The translations under genes were made by a program, and so were the position numbers. From the NCBI GenBank assembly GCA_027297845.1, contig JAPUHG010000196.1, positions 1-6,629 of the forward strand: a DNA stretch of 6,629 bases, written 5' to 3'. The DNA is from Gammaproteobacteria bacterium (GTDB lineage Bacteria; Pseudomonadota; Gammaproteobacteria; Steroidobacterales; MnTg04). This document shows positions 1-6,420 of this stretch, in pieces. The notes under the pieces were generated by a model. It saw nothing but the letters and a program-made list of their open reading frames with translations, was not told where the DNA came from and ran no database searches. Positions within the stretch are counted from its first letter, which is position 1. Each line of letters starts with the position of its first letter.

Positions 1-132
1 CGCATGGTCATCCCGGTCGGTGGCCGGTTCCTGACCCAGCAACTGTTGTTGGTCGAAAAGAGCGAAACAGGTGAAGTAATAACGCGGCAAATCATTCCCG
101 TCAGATTTGTACCACTAACGGGCACGCACTAG
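1..132 (+). CDS. pcm: Protein-L-isoaspartate O-methyltransferase, C-terminal fragment
   Basis: The frame is open from the first base and ends at TAG, giving 43 residues that begin RMVIPVGG and end IIPVRFVPLTGTH. The MVIPVG segment, the QxLxLVEK strand and the closing V-x-FVPLTG are typical of the C-terminal end of protein-L-isoaspartate (D-aspartate) O-methyltransferases. These cytosolic enzymes use SAM to methylate isoaspartyl residues in aged proteins and so start their repair. The SAM-binding core lies outside the window, so activity cannot be judged. The stop is 37 bases before the next gene on the same strand and no hairpin is seen between them, so co-transcription is likely. Identification rests on the C-terminal motifs only. 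Confidence 0.85.
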   Translation, partial: RMVIPVGGRFLTQQLLLVEKSETGEVITRQIIPVRFVPLTGTH

Positions 133-169
133 GCACGATCCTGTAGGGAAAACACGGATCAGAAAGAAC

Positions 170-2629
170 ATGGTGACAACACGCAACCGTCGCTTTGTAT
201 TTTTCTCTGTATCGCTCATCTCCACGGCCGCAATCGGCTATGAGATTTTATTGATGCGATTGCTTTCGATCGTGCAATGGCATCATTTTGCTTACATGGT
301 CATTAGCCTGGCGCTCCTTGGCTATGGTGCGAGCGGCACTTTCATTGCGCTAAGTAAAAGATTAATCATCCCTCATTTTGCGCTCGCTTTTAGCGTCAGC
401 GCAGCTCTTTTCAGCGCCACCATGATTATCTGTTTTGCGCTGGGCCAGCTCGTACCCTTCAACGCACTGGAGATCGTTTGGAATTCCCGTCAGTTGATCT
501 ACCTGTCGTTAATGTATCTCGTGTTTTTTGTTCCGTTTTTTTTCGCGGCCGGCTGCATCGGCCTCGCATTTACTTGTCTGAAGGAGCATATCAGTCGTAT
601 ATATTTCTTCGATCTGCTGGGTGCGGGAAGCGGAGCGCTGTTGATTATTGTGGCGCTCTTCCTTTTGTCGCCGCAAAATGCACTGCTACTGCTGGCGGTA
701 ATCGCGTTGGCTGCATCGGCATTGGTTGGCCGTGCCGTGGCGTCGCCGGTGCGTAACCGTTTGATGCTCGCGCTGGGCGGTTTTTTTATTAGTCTTTTGC
801 TCCTCTTGCCAACGAATTGGCCGGATTTTCGGATCTCCCAGTTCAAGGGTCAACGGCAGGCTTTGCAGGTGATCGATGCCCGTGTGCTGGGGCAATATTC
901 GAGCCCACTGGGTCTGTTAACAGTGGTCGACAGCCCAACTATTCCGTTTCGGGATGCACCGGGCCTGAGCCTGAACACGCAATTCGAACCACCGGCGCAA
1001 CTCGCGCTATTTACTGACGGCGATGCGATGAGCGTAATTACGCGTTTCGACGGCAACCTGGATTCACTAGGGTACATGGATGATGTTACGGCCGCGCTGC
1101 CATATCGTTTGCTCGACGAGCCCAGGGTGCTGGTCCTTGGCGCGGGTGGTGGCACGGACGTGTTGTTTGCCGTCTATCATGGTGCCCGTGCTATTGACGC
1201 TGTCGAACTGAATCCGCTGGTAACAAAACTGGTTAGTGACACTTATGCCGATTTTGCCGGGCATTTATACGACGATGACCGTATCACTGTATACGCAGCC
1301 GAAGCCCGCTCTTTCGTCACCAGGAGCGCCTCTCAGTACGATCTCATACAAGTGGCTCTGCTGGATTCTTTTGCTGCATCCGGTGCGGGCGTGCAGGCGC
1401 TCAGTGAAAGCTATCTTTACACAGTCGAGGCCATCGGAGAATACTTGCGGCATGTCGCGCCCGGAGGATATCTCGCCATCACGCGATGGTTGAAGGTACC
1501 ACCTCGCGACAGCTTGAAGTTATTCGCAACGGTGACCGAGGCCTTGAAACGGGACGGAGCAGCCAGGCCCGAACGGAGTATCGCCCTGATCCGAAGCTGG
1601 AATACCAGTACATTGCTGGTGAAAAAAGGAAACCTTTCCAGTCAGGAAATCGAAACTATTAAAAAATTCTGCGACACCAACTCTTTTGATACTTCTTTTT
1701 ACCCATCGATGACCGCCATCGAAGCAAACCGGTATAACCTGCTGAGTCAGCCTTTTTTGTTTGAAGGTGCGACGGCGCTTTCCGGTCAGGGTGCTGACGA
1801 ATATCTCGATCGTTACAAATTTCAGATCGAACCGGCCACGGACGACAAGCCTTATTTTTTCCATTTTTTTAAGTGGCGCACGCTATCCGAAATGCTGTCG
1901 TTGCGAAAGCGCGGTGGCGCCGGGCTGATCGAATGGGGTTATCTGGTGCTGGTTGCCACCTTGATTCAGGCCATCCTGGCAGGCGCCGTTTTGATACTTT
2001 TCCCGCTTTGGATCGTAAAGCGCCGCTGGCCTCGTGGCACCGGTACGCGGATGGGCGTCTATTTCTTTATCCTCGGTCTGGCTTTTATGTTTGTGGAAAT
2101 GGCTTTCATTCAAAAATTTATCCTGTTTCTAGGTCATCCCCTTTACTCGGTTGCGATTGTGCTGAGCGGCTTCCTGGTCTTTGCCGGGCTGGGCAGTGGC
2201 TATTCCCAAAAGCTGGTGCGGCGCTATAAGGATCGTCGGCTGTCGCTGGTCGCCTTTGCCGTGACAGGAATCTTGTCCATTGCCCTGGTTTATCTATTTC
2301 TACTACCTGAATTGTTCGATCGTTTCATCGGGCAAAGAGACGTAATCAAGATACTGATTGCGCTGATTTTGATCGCACCCCTGGCATTTTGCATGGGCAT
2401 GCCTTTCCCAATTGCTCTTGGCGAGGTCGCCCGCAACGCGCCGGATTTTATCCCGTGGGCCTGGGGTATCAATGGATATGCTTCGGTCGTGAGTGCGTCG
2501 CTGGGGACACTTTTGGCGATCGAATTTGGCTTTACGGTGGTGATCCTGTCAGCGCTAGGTTTGTACACATTGGCAGCCGTTGTTGTTAACACCGGCACCG
2601 CTTTTCGATTACTGCCGTTAGAACTTTGA
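170..2629 (+). CDS. Polytopic membrane protein with central spermidine-synthase-like domain
   Basis: An 819-residue protein in three parts. Residues 1-215 hold about seven hydrophobic helices. Residues 240-560 form a soluble SAM-binding fold related to spermidine synthase: TDGDAMS, then glycine-rich motif I VLVLGAGGGTD (320-330), the acidic end of strand 2 in AVELNP (E346), YDLIQV (390-395) and ALSESYLYT. Residues 585-800 hold about six more helices with motifs typical of this long fused family: FMFVEMAFIQ, FLGHPLYS, MGMPFPIAL and WAWGINGYASV. The usual spermidine synthase pattern D-x-x-D-P reads A-L-L-D-S here (396-400), so the first, catalytic aspartate is an alanine while the second (D399) is kept. 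Polyamine synthesis is therefore uncertain; a SAM-dependent transfer at the membrane is the safest reading. The ATG at 170 is preceded by a weak purine-rich AGAAAG. It is probably in an operon with pcm. No clear terminator follows. Confidence 0.9.
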   Translation: MVTTRNRRFVFFSVSLISTAAIGYEILLMRLLSIVQWHHFAYMVISLALLGYGASGTFIALSKRLIIPHFALAFSVSAALFSATMIICFALGQLVPFNALEIVWNSRQLIYLSLMYLVFFVPFFFAAGCIGLAFTCLKEHISRIYFFDLLGAGSGALLIIVALFLLSPQNALLLLAVIALAASALVGRAVASPVRNRLMLALGGFFISLLLLLPTNWPDFRISQFKGQRQALQVIDARVLGQYSSPLGLLTVVDSPTIPFRDAPGLSLNTQFEPPAQLALFTDGDAMSVITRFDGNLDSLGYMDDVTAALPYRLLDEPRVLVLGAGGGTDVLFAVYHGARAIDAVELNPLVTKLVSDTYADFAGHLYDDDRITVYAAEARSFVTRSASQYDLIQVALLDSFAASGAGVQALSESYLYTVEAIGEYLRHVAPGGYLAITRWLKVPPRDSLKLFATVTEALKRDGAARPERSIALIRSWNTSTLLVKKGNLSSQEIETIKKFCDTNSFDTSFYPSMTAIEANRYNLLSQPFLFEGATALSGQGADEYLDRYKFQIEPATDDKPYFFHFFKWRTLSEMLSLRKRGGAGLIEWGYLVLVATLIQAILAGAVLILFPLWIVKRRWPRGTGTRMGVYFFILGLAFMFVEMAFIQKFILFLGHPLYSVAIVLSGFLVFAGLGSGYSQKLVRRYKDRRLSLVAFAVTGILSIALVYLFLLPELFDRFIGQRDVIKILIALILIAPLAFCMGMPFPIALGEVARNAPDFIPWAWGINGYASVVSASLGTLLAIEFGFTVVILSALGLYTLAAVVVNTGTAFRLLPLEL

Positions 2630-2712
2630 TACGGTCAATCGCCTGGCAGCTAGTACCCGAAATATCGAAGAAAACAAAGAAACCTACCGAACTTGAAAAT
2701 CCAAGCGGATGC

Positions 2713-3447
2713 TCAATCTCGTCCGTCTTCATCGCGCACGAGATAGTAAATCAGCGTGCCCGGATAATCGCTCTCTTCCTGCAAAGTGAAGCTGTCGTAC
2801 CAGTCCTGGTGCGTCATCGAGAAATAAAACTCGCGCCAACCTGGCGAATTTTCCGTATTGACCTCCAAACGGCAGGATTTAGTCTTGCATTCGACGCTTT
2901 GCAGATAATATTGATCCGCGTTATCGGTGGTCGCGAAGAAATCCAAAATGTTCTCCTGATATTCCATACCCCACTCGCTGTAAGGCTCGTCATAGAAAGA
3001 CTGCTTGAATTCTTCCATCTGCTCCTCTGGCATCGTCAGAACCCGATTTTTGAACTGATTCCTGAGTGATTCCCCGACAGTGGCGGCCATTTCCTCCACG
3101 GACATCGTTTGCATGGATTTATTTTCAGAGTTCCTTACAGCCGCCATCTCCGCCACTGTTTTCATCCGTGCCAATTCACCTTTCAGGCTCGCGATTTCCT
3201 CATCCTGGTCACGGATGATTTCAAGGTATTGTTCATCAGAGCCATCTGCGAGTTTTTCAACGACTTGTGGTTCAACCATCGCCAGAACCCGGGCCGGAGG
3301 TGATTTTTCAACGACAGGAGTTTCCGGCCGGGAATATTCACCAAGCGCATAAAAACCTATGGCCATGCCAAGCAAAAGAAACACCAGATATTTTAGTATT
3401 GAAATCCACATGCTGTTGGCCATCCGATCTTGCGTTGAGTTAGTCAT
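2713..3447 (-). CDS. Single-pass membrane protein with periplasmic coiled coil and Cys pair; putative partner of the upstream regulator
   Basis: I do not recognise a named family. From the ATG at 3447 the protein has 244 residues: a short cytoplasmic start, one hydrophobic helix (about 15-35), a proline-rich linker (41-60), a heptad-rich charged stretch that looks like a coiled coil (about 72-102), a helical acidic region, and a C-terminal domain with Cys187 and Cys192 (VECKTKSCRLEV) plus many aromatic residues. N-in/C-out topology puts the cysteines in the periplasm, where they could form a disulfide. I chose 3447 because ATGACTAA overlaps the stop of the regulator by 8 bases, typical of translational coupling. 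An ATG at 3519 would add 24 residues lying wholly inside the upstream gene, and an ATG at 3423 is also possible. The neighbouring winged-helix membrane regulator suggests a ToxS-like role as a periplasmic partner, which is inference from context. Confidence 0.8.
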   Translation of the reverse strand: MTNSTQDRMANSMWISILKYLVFLLLGMAIGFYALGEYSRPETPVVEKSPPARVLAMVEPQVVEKLADGSDEQYLEIIRDQDEEIASLKGELARMKTVAEMAAVRNSENKSMQTMSVEEMAATVGESLRNQFKNRVLTMPEEQMEEFKQSFYDEPYSEWGMEYQENILDFFATTDNADQYYLQSVECKTKSCRLEVNTENSPGWREFYFSMTHQDWYDSFTLQEESDYPGTLIYYLVRDEDGRD

Positions 3448-3931
3448 CACCCGGCTCTGGCTGACTGTCCGGTTTGGGGACAGGCGCTGATTCCGTTGAC
3501 TCAGCGCCGGAATCGCCATCCGCTTGCGGAGCCAATGGCACCTGATCGGTCAGGCTATCGATAACGAAGTATGTCAGGAGAATCAGTATGGCGGCGCCAA
3601 TCAGCAGAATTAGCGGTGAAGTCTTGATGTTTTTCTCTGTAATGTTTATTTCGTCTGCCTCTGGCTCAGTTAATGGTTTTGGAGTTACCAGGAACCGATA
3701 ACCCTTTTTTGAAATCGTCTCAATGAAGACTGGGTTTTGCCGATCGTCCCCCAGCGTTTTTCGCAAAATCGAAACCGCTCTTTGCAAGGCCTCCTCAACC
3801 ACGTGAGTCCCGCCCCACACATCGCTTAAAATCTGGTCTTTAGCCAGCACCTGGCCTGGTCTTGCCGAAAAATAAGCCAGCAGGTCCATGATCTTTGGCT
3901 CTACGCGACATTCCATGCCAGCGACCACCAA
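3440..3931 (-). CDS. ToxR/CadC-type transmembrane winged-helix regulator, surviving frame downstream of an amber codon
   Basis: The frame encodes most of an OmpR/PhoB-type winged helix (Trans_reg_C): VEPKIMDLL, ARPGQVLAKDQIL, DVWGG, the recognition-helix region EEALQRAVSILRKTLGD, and the wing IETISKKGYRF. A linker, one transmembrane helix (SPLILLIGAAILILL and following) and a 39-residue Pro/Ser/Asp-rich periplasmic tail complete it. Such one-component regulators bind DNA from the inner membrane. Coordinates give the longest frame from a TTG at 3931 (163 residues); GTG 3928 and ATG 3916 are alternatives. None has a convincing ribosome site, and all omit the first strands of the domain. Those strands are encoded in the same frame upstream, behind a TAG at 3961-3959. 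The full reading frame (192 codon positions from GTG 4018) looks like the ancestral gene. The gene may thus be a pseudogene, be read through, or carry a sequence error. Its stop overlaps the partner gene. Confidence 0.75.
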   Translation of the reverse strand: MVVAGMECRVEPKIMDLLAYFSARPGQVLAKDQILSDVWGGTHVVEEALQRAVSILRKTLGDDRQNPVFIETISKKGYRFLVTPKPLTEPEADEINITEKNIKTSPLILLIGAAILILLTYFVIDSLTDQVPLAPQADGDSGAESTESAPVPKPDSQPEPGDD

Positions 3932-3958
3932 GGCCAGAGACTCCGGATAGACTTCAAC

Positions 3959-4018
3959 CTAGCCCAACGCAAATGCAGCCGATCCACTATCTCTATTTTG
4001 GATTTCAGTAGTGGACAC
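3959..4018 (-). pseudogene. Separated N-terminus of the winged-helix regulator, ending in in-frame TAG
   Basis: On the minus strand GTG at 4018 opens a 19-codon peptide (STTEIQNRDSGSAAFALG after the start) followed by TAG at 3961-3959. The same frame then continues VEVYPESLALVVAG into the winged helix. In related regulators this part reads roughly F-x-L-G-x-W/V-x-V-x-P-x-x-x-x-L, and the sequence aligns without a gap if the stop replaces one residue after LG. A minus-strand AGGA lies 6 bases before the GTG, and a promoter lies further upstream. This fits the true start of the gene interrupted by a single-base change (for example CAG or GAG to TAG). There is no frameshift, and the rest of the frame is undamaged. 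Confidence 0.65.
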
Positions 4019-4024
4019 ACACAA

Positions 4025-4028
4025 TCCT
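4025..4028 (-). promoter_or_regulatory. Ribosome binding site for the full-length regulator start (GTG 4018)
   Basis: Minus-strand AGGA is followed by 6 bases and then GTG at 4018. This is the best ribosome site anywhere upstream of the regulator and supports 4018 as the original start, ahead of the amber codon. Confidence 0.5.
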
Positions 4029-4038
4029 GACACAAGGG

Positions 4039-4067
4039 TCATAAGGCAAACATTAACGAATCATAAG
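4039..4067. repeat. Direct repeats TCATAAG in 11-base register, candidate operator
   Basis: TCATAAG occurs at 4039-4045 and again at 4061-4067, exactly 22 bases apart. At the midpoint (4050) stands ACATTAA, matching 4 of 7 positions. A three-site array with an 11-base step is the arrangement expected for OmpR/PhoB-type winged-helix proteins, which bind head-to-tail. The array overlaps the -10 box and start region of the predicted regulator promoter and lies upstream of the hydrolase, so autoregulation and control of the divergent gene are both possible. That it is an operator is inferred. Confidence 0.4.
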
Positions 4068-4087
4068 CCCTGTAGATTCTCATTCAA
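4060..4087 (-). promoter_or_regulatory. Sigma70-like promoter of the regulator/partner operon
   Basis: The minus strand has TTGAAT (4087-4082) as -35, a 16-base spacer, and TATGAT (4065-4060) as -10, matching 4 of 6 and 5 of 6 consensus positions. Transcription would begin near 4053, giving a leader of about 35 bases before GTG 4018 and its AGGA. This placement fits the full-length regulator frame. Confidence 0.5.
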
Positions 4088-4105
4088 TTTACCATGCTTT
4101 ATCAA
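4077..4105 (+). promoter_or_regulatory. Possible promoter of the alpha/beta hydrolase gene
   Basis: TTCTCA (4077-4082) and TATCAA (4100-4105), each matching 4 of 6 consensus positions, are 17 bases apart. Transcription would start around 4112, just before the AGGA and ATG of the hydrolase. It overlaps the -35 region of the divergent regulator promoter. The match is weak. Confidence 0.25.
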
Positions 4106-4116
4106 TCTCGATACAC

Positions 4117-4120
4117 AGGA
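4117..4120 (+). promoter_or_regulatory. Ribosome binding site deciding the hydrolase start
   Basis: AGGA stands 9 bases before ATG 4130. The in-frame ATG at 4094 has no comparable purine-rich site, and using it would place 12 extra residues before the signal peptide. Confidence 0.5.
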
Positions 4121-4129
4121 ACATTGCAC

Positions 4130-5494
4130 ATGTTTAAAGACCTCAACCGCTGCATAGCGACAATGGCGCTTTGTTGCTTGCTCCCGATCGCTGTCTCCGC
4201 CGAACCGGCCTGGAATCCTGCGGGATTCTGGATCGGTCATCTCAAATACCGGGGTGCGGACCTGCTGGTGCAAGTCGATATTCGGAAAAACGATGGAACC
4301 TGGGAAGCCCGTCTCGATATTCCGTCGCTGGTCTACGCGGATCAGTTGATGGCTATGGAGAAAGCTGACGACGAATCCCTCAGCCTCGAATTTCCTTTTG
4401 GTATCGGGGTAATACGCCTGCAACATGATGGTGGCAAGGGATTGCACGGGGCTCGCCAGGGTTTTTCCCTGGCCCTGGAGCCGGCAAAGCCAGCAAAAAC
4501 AAGGCAGGTGGAGATTCTTTTTGGCGCCTTTGAGCCCAGGCTGCCGGGTACGCTCTATCTGCCGGATGGAACCGGGCCGTTCCCGGTCGCCGTATTGATT
4601 TCGGGCTCCGGAAATGCCAATCGCCAGAACTGGTCATACGCGTCGTGGGTCGACTTTTACCTGGGAAAAGGTATGGGAGCTTTTATCTATGACCGAAGAT
4701 CGGACAGCTCGCCGCTACCCAATGGCACAATCCCGGCCATGGGCGATCACGCCCGTGACCTTGTGGATGTAATCCGTATTCTAAAAACGCTCGATAGCGT
4801 CGATGCCAGCCGGATCGGTGTGGCCGGAGCCAGTCGTGGCGCCTGGATCGCCATGGCAGTGGGTAACAGGGTTCCCGATCTGGCATTTATCCTGCTGTCA
4901 TCGAGTGCGGCTGCAACCCCGGCTGAGCAGGCTATCTCGTCCATATTGACTGGAATGGACCAGGACGGGCTCGGCTCGGCAGATATTGCAGCGGCGCGCT
5001 CGTATCTGCGCCTGTATTTCTATGTGGCCCAGACCGGCGAGGGATGGAAGCTGCTGGAGGCCGCGATAAAGGACGGGGCCGGATCAAACTGGTTGCAGTA
5101 TGTCGATCAACCAAGATCGCTCGCAGATCTGCGCTGGTGGCATGCGAATATGAATTTCGACGCCATCGGGCAGCTAAGAGGATTGCAGGCTCCCATCATG
5201 GCGATCTGGGGTGGCGCGGATTTTGTTACGCCTTGGACGGAGTATCGTGAAAAACTGGTGGCTACGTTGACTGCCGCCGGTAATGAGAATGTGGTTACCC
5301 GTGTTTTTGCCGGCGCCGACCATAGAATCGAAATAGGTTTTGGCGAGGATGACGCAGGCAACTGGCATTGGTTCGGGATCGCGCCAGGCGCGCTGGAGGG
5401 AATCGAAGAGTGGCTAGAGCGCGTACTTCCAGAGAAGCCGTTTATTTCGTCCACAAACGCGGCAACCAACGCGGCACCTGCGCACAATAATTAA
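4130..5494 (+). CDS. Exported alpha/beta hydrolase (serine hydrolase)
   Basis: A 454-residue protein starting with a signal peptide (MFKDLNRC, hydrophobic core, VSA before EPAW, cleavage near residue 25), so probably periplasmic. Residues 25-125 form a beta-rich domain often found before such hydrolases (GFWIGHLKYRGADLLVQVDI). Residues 135-435 are the alpha/beta hydrolase fold: LISGSG for the oxyanion loop, YDRRSDSS, the nucleophile elbow GASRG with Ser235, acid Asp364 in WGGADFVTP, and His398 in GADHRIEIG. The triad is complete, so it should be an active esterase or peptidase-like hydrolase; the substrate cannot be read from the sequence. I chose ATG 4130, not 4094, because of the ribosome site and the signal peptide. 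The last 17 codons overlap the convergent methyltransferase gene and encode an Asn/Ala-rich tail. It is divergent from the regulator, hence a candidate target. Confidence 0.88.
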   Translation: MFKDLNRCIATMALCCLLPIAVSAEPAWNPAGFWIGHLKYRGADLLVQVDIRKNDGTWEARLDIPSLVYADQLMAMEKADDESLSLEFPFGIGVIRLQHDGGKGLHGARQGFSLALEPAKPAKTRQVEILFGAFEPRLPGTLYLPDGTGPFPVAVLISGSGNANRQNWSYASWVDFYLGKGMGAFIYDRRSDSSPLPNGTIPAMGDHARDLVDVIRILKTLDSVDASRIGVAGASRGAWIAMAVGNRVPDLAFILLSSSAAATPAEQAISSILTGMDQDGLGSADIAAARSYLRLYFYVAQTGEGWKLLEAAIKDGAGSNWLQYVDQPRSLADLRWWHANMNFDAIGQLRGLQAPIMAIWGGADFVTPWTEYREKLVATLTAAGNENVVTRVFAGADHRIEIGFGEDDAGNWHWFGIAPGALEGIEEWLERVLPEKPFISSTNAATNAAPAHNN

Positions 5495-5915
5495 AATACG
5501 ACTCGGCAAACAGCTTGCGCAGGTGCGGTTCTTCATACAGGATCACGAACGTGTGAAATGCGAGACCGACGATCAGCATATAAACAAGCAGAATGACGGC
5601 CTTGAATGAAGTGGCCCATGCCAGGATCAGGATCAGCACACCCACATACATCGGGTTCCTCGAATACTGATACAGGCCGCGAACGACCAGTTTTTTCGGG
5701 GCGTCGATAGGTGCCGGAGTCCCGCGGCCAAAAGTTGCGAAGTCCCAGAGACACCACAAATAGATCGTTGCACCCAGGATAAAAAGGAGAGTCGAAAGGA
5801 GAGTCATGATGCCAAGTTCCGTGGGCCTGCCGCCAACGATCAGCCAGGGAATCAAAAAAGCGGCGGTACCGGGCGCAATGATCGTAAACGCCAGGTTTTT
5901 GAGAAAAAGAACCAT
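5442..5915 (-). CDS. Isoprenylcysteine carboxyl methyltransferase-like (ICMT/PEMT superfamily) membrane protein
   Basis: A 157-residue integral membrane protein with about four helices (near 8-28, 36-57, 91-104, 107-126). The C-terminal half holds the superfamily signature: VVRGLYQYSRNPMYVG (77-92), the glutamate pair E128-E129 and YFNYCAQVPRWLP (140-152). In ICMT and phospholipid N-methyltransferases the RNPxY loop and the Glu help form the SAM pocket at the membrane face. Bacterial members are mostly uncharacterised; the substrate may be a lipid or another small hydrophobic molecule. I chose ATG 5915 because AGGTGG stands 4 bases upstream. The longer frame begins with TTG at 5957, inside a hairpin, and is unlikely. 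The 3' end overlaps the hydrolase gene on the other strand by 53 bases, and the gene follows the four-helix membrane protein on the same strand. Confidence 0.85.
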   Translation of the reverse strand: MVLFLKNLAFTIIAPGTAAFLIPWLIVGGRPTELGIMTLLSTLLFILGATIYLWCLWDFATFGRGTPAPIDAPKKLVVRGLYQYSRNPMYVGVLILILAWATSFKAVILLVYMLIVGLAFHTFVILYEEPHLRKLFAESYFNYCAQVPRWLPRLWTK

Positions 5916-5936
5916 AACCCCACCTGGATACCCTCT

Positions 5937-5965
5937 CAAAATCCGCCCGATGATCAATCGGGCGG
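5937..5965 (-). terminator. Hairpin terminator or attenuator between the two minus-strand membrane genes
   Basis: CCGCCCGAT (5943-5951) and ATCGGGCGG (5957-5965) are perfect 9-base inverted repeats with a 5-base loop. In minus-strand RNA the stem is followed by AUUUUG, a short U run, so termination is likely partial. It lies 12 bases after the stop of the upstream gene and 27 bases before the methyltransferase ATG, so it may lower expression of the second gene relative to the first. Confidence 0.6.
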
Positions 5966-5977
5966 GCTTCGATTTCC

Positions 5978-6388
5978 TTACTCTTCGTTTTTATAAACCA
6001 AAGAAACAACCGCGCCCATCGCGATGAACACGACCATCCCCGAAACGAACCACTTGAGTACCAAGTGATACGGCAGTGGATAGATAACATACGCGTCATA
6101 AGCCTGAACGACCATGAAAAATAACCCCATGTACAGGCCATATCGAACACCCTCGCCGATACCGCGATTCTCGTATCCGCGAGTGAAGATGTAACAAAAC
6201 ATCAGCGTCATGACTGCGCTCGTGATAAAAGTAATCCACATCATCTGGTCCATTTGCTCTTTCGGTCTAAAGACCGCCGCCAGATCCTGGTAAACCGGGT
6301 CAAGCCAGACGACATGAATTAAGATTCCAAGGATCTGGTACACCAGGTAAGCAGCCACAAAGGCCATCCAGAAACTTTTGGTATTCAT
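5978..6388 (-). CDS. Four-helix integral membrane protein of unknown function
   Basis: A 136-residue protein with four hydrophobic helices (about 7-29, 50-69, 83-103, 113-132), short loops and no enzyme motif I can name. The loop between helices 2 and 3, RGYENRGIGEGVRYGLYMG (70-88), is glycine- and charge-rich and looks like a family signature; polar residues in or near helices (H25, Y97, D98, Y100) could be functional. The ATG at 6388 is preceded by a purine-rich GGGGGGAGAGAG stretch serving as ribosome site. It is the first of two minus-strand membrane genes; a GC-rich hairpin follows its stop. It resembles small conserved membrane proteins annotated only as hypothetical or DUF proteins, and I cannot assign a function. 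Confidence 0.8.
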   Translation of the reverse strand: MNTKSFWMAFVAAYLVYQILGILIHVVWLDPVYQDLAAVFRPKEQMDQMMWITFITSAVMTLMFCYIFTRGYENRGIGEGVRYGLYMGLFFMVVQAYDAYVIYPLPYHLVLKWFVSGMVVFIAMGAVVSLVYKNEE

Positions 6389-6420
6389 TGTCTCTCTCCC
6401 CCCAAAACCCAGGTGGACTT

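Noticed and set aside
2630..2712. Possible bidirectional terminator between the convergent genes
   Set aside because: I looked for inverted repeats followed by T runs in these 83 bases and saw no convincing stem.
2626..3069. Plus-strand open frame of 147 codons overlapping the end of the spermidine-synthase-like gene
   Set aside because: It is antisense to the partner protein gene, has no recognisable domain and no ribosome site; the minus-strand frame has clear membrane and coiled-coil features.
3448..3519. ATG at 3519 as start of the partner protein
   Set aside because: The extra 24 residues would lie wholly inside the regulator gene; the ATG at 3447 gives the usual short coupled overlap.
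4061..4447. Minus-strand open frame of 128 codons over the hydrolase start and the intergenic region
   Set aside because: It is antisense to the signal peptide and N-terminal domain of the hydrolase, crosses both predicted promoters, and its product has no coherent motif.
5916..5957. TTG start at 5957 for the methyltransferase
   Set aside because: It lies within the second arm of the hairpin, and the ATG at 5915 has an AGGTGG ribosome site and begins the first membrane helix at a normal distance.
5533..6150. Minus-strand open frame of 205 codons across the methyltransferase and membrane protein genes
   Set aside because: It is an out-of-frame shadow of two well supported membrane proteins on the same strand and spans the hairpin; its translation is rich in Arg, Trp and Ser without domain signature.
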